Below are positions 39,857-45,568 of a stretch of DNA of 45,568 bases, in pieces (within the stretch, counting starts at the first letter, position 1; each line of letters begins with the position of its first letter). This DNA comes from Flavobacterium sp. 1355 (lineage in GTDB: Bacteria > Bacteroidota > Bacteroidia > Flavobacteriales > Flavobacteriaceae): the NCBI RefSeq assembly GCF_017833415.1, contig NZ_JAFICC010000024.1:1-45568 (forward strand), in the 5' to 3' direction. Made by a program: the position numbers and the translations under genes. The notes below the pieces were generated by a model. It searched no databases and was not told where the DNA came from. It saw only the letters and a list, made by a program, of their open reading frames with translations.

Positions 39857-40759
39857 CTACATTTTCTTTTCCTTCTTTTTATAATTCACAATAAAGACAC
39901 CAAGAATAATAAGTGCCGTAGCAATGATAAAATCAATCGTTATTATTTCATCTAAAAGAAGCCATCCTAAAAAGACAGCAATTATAGTATTTATATAGGA
40001 CAAAATAGAAACCTGCACCGCCGTAACATGTTTTAAGGCATAATTATAACAGAAAAAAGCAATCACTGAACCAAAAACGGATAAATATAAAGCCGCAAAA
40101 ATGCTTCTTGAACTCCATGAGCTTATATCCGGATTTGGAGAAAAAACAAATGCTAAAACCAACTGAATAGCAGAAGCCATTGTAAATTGATAAAACAAAT
40201 TGAGTATAATATTACTTGATTTAATAGTATGTGTTTTGGTATAAATAGTTCCGGCGGCCCATGCTAAAATTGCAAATCCCATAAACACCATTCCGGTTTT
40301 ATAATTTGGATCCAAAAAAGACTCTAGACCATCTTTAAATATGAACACTACTCCTGAGAATCCAATAATTACCCCCACTAAACCCCTTAAGCTTATTTTT
40401 TGTAATCCGAACAAAATACTACCCAGAAAAATAAGTATGGGAGATAAGGCACTTATTACCGATGCTAATCCGCTGGGCAAAGTCTGCTCTGCAATTGTTG
40501 TAAAGCCATTTGCAATTACAATCATTAATACTGAAGGAACAAGCTGCTGTTTTAAATTCTCCCAGCCAATCCATTTTAGTTCTTTTTTAAACAATAAGAT
40601 AGTCATCATTATCAATCCTGCCAATCCCTGACGAATAGAAGTTACAAACCAAGGCGGAATCGTTTCAACCGCAACCCTGATTCCTAAAAATGTAGTTCCC
40701 CAAATAACTCCAACCGCCGTTAAGGCAAAAATCAATTTATAATCTAAACTTTGTTTCAT
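39857..40759 (-). CDS. EamA/DMT superfamily transporter
   Basis: 300 residues with about ten hydrophobic helices in two EamA repeats (about 10-140 and 155-290). Family landmarks are GVIWGTTFLGIRVAVETIPPWF at the start and SVFGSVIAFFCYNYALKHVTAVQVSILSYINTIIAVFLGWLLLDE in the second repeat. It is a drug/metabolite-type exporter; amino acids or related metabolites are common substrates, but the substrate here is unknown. It lies downstream of galE across a terminator, so it may be transcribed separately. Confidence 0.93.
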   Translation of the reverse strand: MKQSLDYKLIFALTAVGVIWGTTFLGIRVAVETIPPWFVTSIRQGLAGLIMMTILLFKKELKWIGWENLKQQLVPSVLMIVIANGFTTIAEQTLPSGLASVISALSPILIFLGSILFGLQKISLRGLVGVIIGFSGVVFIFKDGLESFLDPNYKTGMVFMGFAILAWAAGTIYTKTHTIKSSNIILNLFYQFTMASAIQLVLAFVFSPNPDISSWSSRSIFAALYLSVFGSVIAFFCYNYALKHVTAVQVSILSYINTIIAVFLGWLLLDEIITIDFIIATALIILGVFIVNYKKKEKKM

Positions 40760-40776
40760 AACAGTAAAGTTCCATT

Positions 40777-40813
40777 TAAAAAAAAGCCCAAACTATAGTT
40801 ACTATAATTTGGG
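40777..40813 (-). terminator. galE terminator
   Basis: A 13-bp stem (40787-40799 with 40801-40813, one mismatch, single-base loop) is followed on the minus strand by a T run at 40785-40777. Confidence 0.8.
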
Positions 40814-40844
40814 ACTTTAAAATTTATAATTTTAATTTAAGGAA

Positions 40845-41861
40845 TTATTTGTTCCTTACTTTTTGTTCCCATTTCCAGGCGCTCGCCATTGCTTCGTCTA
40901 AACTTAGTTCTGCTTTCCATCCTAAGACATTATTTGCCTTATCTGTATTAGCATATGCTTCAGTAATGTCACCTTCGCGTCGAGGCATCATTTTATACGG
41001 CAGCTTTTTATCGCTTACTTTTTCAAAACTATTAATGACTTCCAAAACAGAACTTCCTTTTCCTGTTCCTAAATTAAAAGTCTCTACTTTCGATATGTTC
41101 TTTTTGTTCAACAAACGCTGTAATGCGATAACGTGGGCTTTTGCCAAATCTACAACATGAATGTAATCGCGAACAGCTGTCCCGTCCGGTGTTGGATAAT
41201 CATTTCCAAAAACTGATAGTTCCTGACGTAATCCTACTCCGGTTTGCGTGATAAAAGGAACCAGGTTTTGAGGAACTCCTAAAGGTAATTCGCCAATTTC
41301 TGTGCTTGGATGCGCACCAATAGGGTTAAAATAGCGTAATAAAATGGCACTAATATTAGTTACTTTTGCAGTATCTGTAATGATTTCTTCACCAATTTGT
41401 TTTGTATTCCCGTACGGTGACATGGCTGTCTGAACTGGTGCATCTTCTGTAATTGGCATTTTTTCGGCCTGACCGTAAACTGTGCAGGACGAACTAAAAA
41501 TAAAACTGGCCTCTGGTTTTTGTTGTAATTGCTGTAACAAATAAACCAAAGTGCTAATGTTGTTTTCGTAATACAATAACGGATTTTCAACGCTTTCGCC
41601 TACTGCTTTTGAGGCTGCAAAATGAATAACTCCTGTAACATCCGAATATTTTTTAAAGAAATCCTGAACAGTAGATTTTTCCCGTAAATCTATTTTTTCA
41701 AATAGCGGAAGTTTCCCTGTAATTTTCTCAATTCCTTTTAAAACATCTTCTGAGGAATTAGAAAGATCATCAATTATCACAACTTCAAAGCCTTCGTTTT
41801 GCAATTCGACTACCGTATGCGAACCGATAAATCCTAATCCTCCTGTTACTAATACTTTCAT
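40845..41861 (-). CDS. galE: UDP-glucose 4-epimerase
   Basis: 338 residues, extended short-chain dehydrogenase fold with the NAD-binding motif GGLGFIG (7-13). The catalytic residues are Ser124 (IFSSSCTVYG), Tyr150 and Lys154 (SPYGNTK). The product interconverts UDP-glucose and UDP-galactose, or the N-acetyl forms. Motifs RYFNPIGAHPSTEIGE and GTAVRDYIHVVDLAKAH also match the family. It follows the DegT aminotransferase by 35 bases on the same strand, so the two are probably co-transcribed for surface polysaccharide or LPS sugar supply. Confidence 0.95.
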   Translation of the reverse strand: MKVLVTGGLGFIGSHTVVELQNEGFEVVIIDDLSNSSEDVLKGIEKITGKLPLFEKIDLREKSTVQDFFKKYSDVTGVIHFAASKAVGESVENPLLYYENNISTLVYLLQQLQQKPEASFIFSSSCTVYGQAEKMPITEDAPVQTAMSPYGNTKQIGEEIITDTAKVTNISAILLRYFNPIGAHPSTEIGELPLGVPQNLVPFITQTGVGLRQELSVFGNDYPTPDGTAVRDYIHVVDLAKAHVIALQRLLNKKNISKVETFNLGTGKGSSVLEVINSFEKVSDKKLPYKMMPRREGDITEAYANTDKANNVLGWKAELSLDEAMASAWKWEQKVRNK

Positions 41862-41896
41862 TTTTTGGTTGTTTATGGCTAATACTATAGTTTTTC

Positions 41897-43027
41897 TTAT
41901 TTTAGGAATTCAATTACACTGTCTGTAATAAATTTAATTTGCTCATCATCAAGTTCTGTATGCATTGGCAAAGCAATAACTTCTTTCACCAATTGGTTTG
42001 TTACAGGAAATTGCTCTTCCTTATAACGAACATCAATATATGCTTTTTGTGAATGCAACGGAATTGGGTAATAAATGGCGCAAGGAATTCCTTTATCCAA
42101 CAAATACTGCATTAAGGCATTACGGTCTGCGTCGATAATTCTTAAAACATATTGATGAAAAACATGGTCGTTTTCATTTGCATCAAATTCTGGTGTAATG
42201 ATGTTTTTATTACCAGCAAAAGCTGCATTGTATTTTGAAGCTGCACGACGACGTGCTTTATTGTATTCATCTAACAATGGCAATTTTGCATTTAACACTC
42301 CTGCCTGAATACTGTCTAAACGTGAGTTTACACCAACAACATCGTGGTGATAACGCTCGTACATTCCGTGATTTACAATTCCGCGGATAATGTGAGCCAG
42401 TTTATCATCATTTGTAAAGATAGCTCCTCCGTCTCCGTAACAGCCTAAATTTTTTGAAGGAAAAAATGAAGTTGCCGCAACATGTCCAATTACTCCAACT
42501 TTTGTTTTTGCACCCGATTTAGAAACATAATCAGCACCAATTGCCTGAGCATTATCTTCAATTACATATAGGTTATGTTCTGCTGCAATTTCCATAATGG
42601 CATCCATATTGGCTGCCCTGCCAAATAAATGTACAGGAACAATTGCTTTTGTTTTTGGGGTAATCGCTTTTTTAATTGCCTCAATATCAATATTCATATT
42701 CGTAATATCAACATCAACCAAAACCGGGGTCAATTGCAATAAAGCGATAACCTCAACAGTTGCTGCAAAAGTAAAATCGGCCGTAATTACCTCATCACCT
42801 GGCTTTAAATCCAATCCCATCATAGCAATCTGCAAAGCATCAGTTCCGTTTGCACACGGAATAACATGTTTTGCTCCTAAATAATCCTCAAGGTTTTTTT
42901 GAAACTGGTGAACCAAAGGTCCGTTTATATAAGTATTGGTATCTAAAACTTCCTGGATCGAAGCATCAACAGTATCTTTTATTTTCTCGTATTGACTCTT
43001 TAAGTCAACCATTTGAATTTTTTTCAT
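41897..43027 (-). CDS. DegT/DnrJ/EryC1/StrS family sugar aminotransferase
   Basis: 376 residues, PLP-dependent fold type I. The internal aldimine lysine is Lys192 in TSFFPSKNLGCYGDGGA. NGTDALQIAM (about 60-69) and VIEDNAQAIGADY bind the cofactor. C-terminal IPCAIYYPIPLHSQKAY matches the nucleotide-sugar aminotransferases (for example WbpE/DesI/PglE types). It should aminate a keto sugar on a nucleotide carrier for a glycan or LPS. It heads the DegT-galE pair and is divergent from waaA. Confidence 0.93.
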   Translation of the reverse strand: MKKIQMVDLKSQYEKIKDTVDASIQEVLDTNTYINGPLVHQFQKNLEDYLGAKHVIPCANGTDALQIAMMGLDLKPGDEVITADFTFAATVEVIALLQLTPVLVDVDITNMNIDIEAIKKAITPKTKAIVPVHLFGRAANMDAIMEIAAEHNLYVIEDNAQAIGADYVSKSGAKTKVGVIGHVAATSFFPSKNLGCYGDGGAIFTNDDKLAHIIRGIVNHGMYERYHHDVVGVNSRLDSIQAGVLNAKLPLLDEYNKARRRAASKYNAAFAGNKNIITPEFDANENDHVFHQYVLRIIDADRNALMQYLLDKGIPCAIYYPIPLHSQKAYIDVRYKEEQFPVTNQLVKEVIALPMHTELDDEQIKFITDSVIEFLK

Positions 43028-43088
43028 TTATCTTTCTTTATTTAAAACTTAAGATTGTTCCTTAGAATTGAATCTTCAAAACGAAGAA

Positions 43089-43118
43089 CAAAAATAGTTA
43101 TTTAATACCTTCAAACAA
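43089..43118 (-). promoter_or_regulatory. Promoter of the DegT-galE pair
   Basis: On the minus strand TTG (43118-43116) and TATTTTTG (43096-43089) are 19 bases apart, a good Bacteroidota promoter, with a leader of roughly 55 bases. Confidence 0.65.
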
Positions 43119-43163
43119 TGAAAATAATCGAAAGAAACGTATTTTAGCACCAAAATTACACAC

Positions 43164-44393
43164 ATGCTTTTTCTATACAATTTAGTCATTTATATCGCTT
43201 CATTTTTTCTAAAAATTATTGCGTTGTTCAGCCCTAAAATCAAGCTTTTTACTGAGGGAAGAAAAAATGTTTTTGCTATTCTTGAGGAAAAAATAAAACC
43301 AGAAGACAAAACCATTTGGTTTCATTCTGCCTCTCTTGGCGAATATGAGCAAGGACTTCCGGTAATTGAAAAAATAAAAGAAAAATATCCTTCACATAAA
43401 ATCATTGTTACCTTTTTTTCTCCTTCGGGATACGAAGTGCGTAAAAATAACACAGTTGCAGATGTTACAATTTATCTGCCACTAGATACCAAAAGAAATG
43501 CTAAAAAGTTTTTAAAATTGGCCCATCCAGAATTGGCTTTCTTTATTAAGTATGAGTTTTGGCTAAATTATTTAAGCGAGCTGGAAAAAAGCAAAACTCC
43601 AACTTATTTAATTTCCGGAATTTTCAGGGACAGTCAGATGTTTTTTAAATGGTACGGTGGTTTTTACAGAAAAGCATTAAAAGCATTTACCTATTTTTTT
43701 GTGCAGAATGAAAGTTCGAAACAAAAAATTGAAGCCATTGGATTTCATAATGTAATGGTTTCTGGAGATACCCGTTTTGATCGCGTTAATGCTATTCTAG
43801 AACGTGACAATACACTTGATTTTATAGAAAACTTTAAAAATAATCAAACTACAATTATTATCGGAAGTTCGTGGCCAAAAGACGAATCTTTAGTAGCTGA
43901 ATATATTAATGGAGCTCCCGAAAATGTAAAGTTTATTATTGCCCCACATAATATCAAGGAAGAACAAATTGCAAATCTAAAATCTCAAATCACAAAATCT
44001 GTTATTTTATTTTCAGAAAAGGAAAATGCTGATTTATCAATGTACAATGTTTTTATTATTGATACAATTGGATTATTAACCAAAATTTATAGTTACGGAA
44101 CGATAGCGTATGTGGGAGGCGGATTTGGAAATCCCGGCATCCATAATATTTTGGAACCCGCTACATTTGGACTCCCGATTGTGATTGGTCCGAATTACTC
44201 AAACTTTGCAGAAGCTGTACAGCTAGTCGCACTTGGTGGCTGTTTAGTTATTTCTAGTCAGGAAGAACTGAGACAAAATCTTGATCGGTTGATTAAAGAC
44301 AAAAATTTCTTAAATGAAAAAGGTCAAATCTGCAGGTCTTTTATCCAGGAGAACAAAGGAGCTACCGATAGCATTATGACTGTGGTTTCTTAA
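43164..44393 (+). CDS. waaA: 3-deoxy-D-manno-octulosonic acid transferase
   Basis: 409 residues with an N-terminal membrane anchor (LFLYNLVIYIASFFLKIIALF). The glycosyltransferase family 30 core follows: FHSASLGEYEQGLPVIE carrying the acceptor-site Glu, TFFSPSGYEV, SWPKDESLVAEYI, and AYVGGGFGNPGIHNILEPATFGLPIVIGP, which binds CMP-Kdo. It adds Kdo to lipid IVA, an essential step of LPS assembly on the inner face of the cytoplasmic membrane. Its divergent neighbours make nucleotide sugars, consistent with an envelope locus. It is the last plus-strand gene before a 343-base gap. Confidence 0.95.
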   Translation: MLFLYNLVIYIASFFLKIIALFSPKIKLFTEGRKNVFAILEEKIKPEDKTIWFHSASLGEYEQGLPVIEKIKEKYPSHKIIVTFFSPSGYEVRKNNTVADVTIYLPLDTKRNAKKFLKLAHPELAFFIKYEFWLNYLSELEKSKTPTYLISGIFRDSQMFFKWYGGFYRKALKAFTYFFVQNESSKQKIEAIGFHNVMVSGDTRFDRVNAILERDNTLDFIENFKNNQTTIIIGSSWPKDESLVAEYINGAPENVKFIIAPHNIKEEQIANLKSQITKSVILFSEKENADLSMYNVFIIDTIGLLTKIYSYGTIAYVGGGFGNPGIHNILEPATFGLPIVIGPNYSNFAEAVQLVALGGCLVISSQEELRQNLDRLIKDKNFLNEKGQICRSFIQENKGATDSIMTVVS

Positions 44394-44736
44394 GAACTTT
44401 AAACAAGTACATTTTTTAGCGTTAAATTCACAACAAGCCTCAAAAATACGCTCATTTTATTTTTTCTAACATTACAGATAATTGCCAAAAACTAAAACAA
44501 AAACTCTTTAAACAAGTTAAAAAAGCCAAAATATTTATTGAATATTCAATAAAAAATTATTTACATAAAAAATACAATAATATAATATATTTTTTGTATT
44601 TTGGCATATTCTTTGATGAATAAGATAATCGTGAGTAAGGAAAATATTTTAAAAAAAAAGTGAAAAAATATTTTACATATTAAAAAATTTATATCTTTGC
44701 CACGAATTAATAATTAACCTTTTATAATAAAGTAAG
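44394..44736. other. AT-rich intergenic region of 343 bases with a 20-bp palindrome and a -7 element
   Basis: The region contains a perfect 20-bp palindrome (44534-44553; TTTATTGAAT and its complement) and a -7 element TATCTTTG (44692-44699) serving the lipoprotein gene. No small ORF is supported. The composition is extremely AT-rich. Confidence 0.6.
44692..44699 (+). promoter_or_regulatory. -7 promoter element of the small lipoprotein gene
   Basis: TATCTTTG fits TAnnTTTG and leaves a leader of about 32 bases. The -33 region is TTTTAC-like instead of TTG. Confidence 0.6.
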
Positions 44737-44958
44737 ATGAAAAAAGTATTTTTAAGTTTAGCTGTTGTTGCTGTTTTAACTGTTGTATCTTGTAAAAAAG
44801 CTGACGCTGCAGCTCCTGAAGCTGTAGATTCTACTGCTGTTGCTGTTGATTCTGCTGCTGCTGTAGTTGATTCTGCTGCTGTAACTGTTGATTCTGCTGC
44901 TGCAAAAGTTGATTCTGCTGCTGCAAAAGTTGAAGAAGCTGCTCCTGCTAAAAAGTAA
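44737..44958 (+). CDS. Small heptad-repeat lipoprotein
   Basis: 73 residues. The signal peptide ends in a lipobox-like VLTVVSC, so residue Cys19 should be lipidated. The mature part is four to five copies of the seven-residue VDSAAxV pattern (VDSTAVA, VDSAAAV, VDSAAVT, VDSAAAK, VDSAAAK), built from 21-base DNA repeats. It ends in EEAAPAKK. The repeat and the lysine end recall Braun-type lipoproteins in layout, not in sequence; cell-wall attachment is inference only. It has its own promoter and terminator. Strong expression is plausible but not shown. Confidence 0.8.
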   Translation: MKKVFLSLAVVAVLTVVSCKKADAAAPEAVDSTAVAVDSAAAVVDSAAVTVDSAAAKVDSAAAKVEEAAPAKK

Positions 44959-44979
44959 TTCTAAATTACTCAAAAAATT

Positions 44980-45011
44980 AAAAAGCTATCTTTTAAAAGA
45001 TAGCTTTTTTT
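44980..45011 (+). terminator. Lipoprotein gene terminator
   Basis: AAAAAGCTATCTTTT and its complement form a 15-bp stem followed by T residues, 21 bases after the stop. Confidence 0.88.
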
Positions 45012-45031
45012 ATGCCCCAAAATTAAAGAAT

Positions 45032-45068
45032 AAAAAAAGCGTTTTGAAAATCAAAACGCTTTTTTTTA
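45032..45068 (-). terminator. Terminator of the DUF1508 gene
   Basis: A stem of about 16 bp (AAAAAAAGCGTTTTGA/TCAAAACGCTTTTTTT, loop AAA) overlaps the stop codon of the minus-strand gene and has T runs on both sides. Confidence 0.8.
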
Positions 45069-45449
45069 TTCCATCATTTCATCACCTACAAGTTCCTCCT
45101 CCTCATCTTCAAAAATCATTTCATTTGATGAGAAGTCCAAAATCTCCGCTTTTGAAGCATAAGATACTATCTCCTTTACTCCTTTTTGCAAAAGCAATTC
45201 CGTCGTGTATTTTCGGCTTGTAGCAAAATGAACCTCACCCAACATCAGTTTAAAAAAATACTTTCCCCCTGAGCCTTTAAATTTTAAAAATTTAGCCTGT
45301 TCAATATTTACTTTAAAGTTTTCAATATCTTCTTCACATTCAAACTTCAGCTCATAACTTAAACTTGTAAAAATCACCTTCCCTTTCCTGGAAGTAAACA
45401 CAAATTTATATTCATCATTAAACCGCCTGCTAATTACAAAAGCACCCAT
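45066..45449 (-). CDS. DUF1508 (YegP-like) family protein
   Basis: 127 residues. Two adjacent YegP-like repeats are suggested: FVISRRFNDEYKFVFTSRKGKVIFTS (about 4-29) and KGSGGKYFFKLMLGEVHFATSRKYTT (about 58-83). Each has the family pattern of a short strand, a lysine-rich turn and an aromatic. The C-terminus is acidic (DEEEELVGDEMME). Family function is unknown. The start codon lies 23 bases from the beginning of the tandem octamer repeat, which occupies the promoter region. Confidence 0.82.
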   Translation of the reverse strand: MGAFVISRRFNDEYKFVFTSRKGKVIFTSLSYELKFECEEDIENFKVNIEQAKFLKFKGSGGKYFFKLMLGEVHFATSRKYTTELLLQKGVKEIVSYASKAEILDFSSNEMIFEDEEEELVGDEMME

Positions 45450-45472
45450 TCTTATAATTTTAGATTGTGGAT

Positions 45473-45568
45473 TTTAGATTCTTAGATTCTTAGATTCTTA
45501 GATTCTTAGATTCTTAGATTCTTAGATTCTTAGATTCTTAGATTCTTAGATTCTTAGATTCTTAGATT
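45473..45568. repeat. Tandem 8-bp repeat (CTTAGATT), at least 11 copies, cut by window end
   Basis: From 45481 to the last base there are exactly 11 perfect copies of CTTAGATT (88 bases), plus one imperfect copy at 45473-45480. The array continues beyond the window. It lies upstream of the DUF1508 start, where the promoter would be expected. Confidence 0.95.

Noticed and set aside
45481..45568. Possible CRISPR-like array at the right edge
   Set aside because: The 8-base units are directly adjacent with no spacers, so it is a simple tandem repeat.

Overview
The window is chromosomal DNA from a Bacteroidota bacterium, most probably Flavobacterium or a close relative. It is AT-rich. Many genes follow the TAnnTTTG -7 promoter element of this phylum, and Shine-Dalgarno sequences are largely absent. 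The gene set also fits: a type IX secretion plug protein, DUF5916, DUF983, DUF6370, and an aceB-aceA cluster beside a RamB-like regulator. The 'Flavobacterium' assignment is inferred from gene content and style, not from a marker gene. Nearly everything is core or housekeeping. I see no rRNA, CRISPR array, prophage, integrase or transposase.

Layout. 1-3.7 kb: the 3' end of a gene, two identical tRNA-Gly(TCC) genes, an acetyltransferase, and two convergent L,D-transpeptidases of different families. 3.7-10.3 kb: a DUF5916 outer-membrane protein, gpmI, a DUF445 membrane protein and map. 10.25-10.8 kb: a GxxExxY nuclease-like gene enclosed by a 25-bp inverted repeat. 10.8-18.2 kb: a methyltransferase, a SNF2 helicase, the T9SS plug protein, apaG and pruA. 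18.4-25.2 kb: an orphan gene, rsmG, a fatty acid desaturase, a class I aminotransferase, a serine hydrolase, a PA2169/DUF2383 protein and a small outer-membrane barrel protein. 25.3-29.4 kb: a U32 protein, then the tight purT-DUF6370-Crp operon. 29.6-34.8 kb: the glyoxylate shunt (aceB, aceA) divergent from an XRE/ScfR-type regulator, with a perfect palindrome between them. 35.2-39.2 kb: pirin, YceI, an AraC regulator, DUF983 and fabD. 39.3-45.6 kb: a RelE/ParE-type toxin-antitoxin pair, an EamA transporter, a DegT aminotransferase plus galE (surface sugar synthesis), waaA (Kdo transferase), a tiny heptad-repeat lipoprotein, and a DUF1508 gene next to an octamer tandem repeat that runs off the window.

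Functional threads. Cell-envelope work recurs: L,D-transpeptidases, T9SS plug, Kdo transfer, nucleotide-sugar enzymes, desaturase, fabD and outer-membrane proteins. Two-carbon metabolism is represented by aceB/aceA and its likely regulator.

The most distinctive features are non-coding. At least seven intergenic gaps hold long paired inverted repeats with unrelated sequences, apparently separate dispersed repeat families. One pair encloses the GxxExxY gene. Pirin and YceI share a near-identical palindromic operator at exactly the same distance from their -7 elements, which suggests an unrecognised two-promoter regulon.
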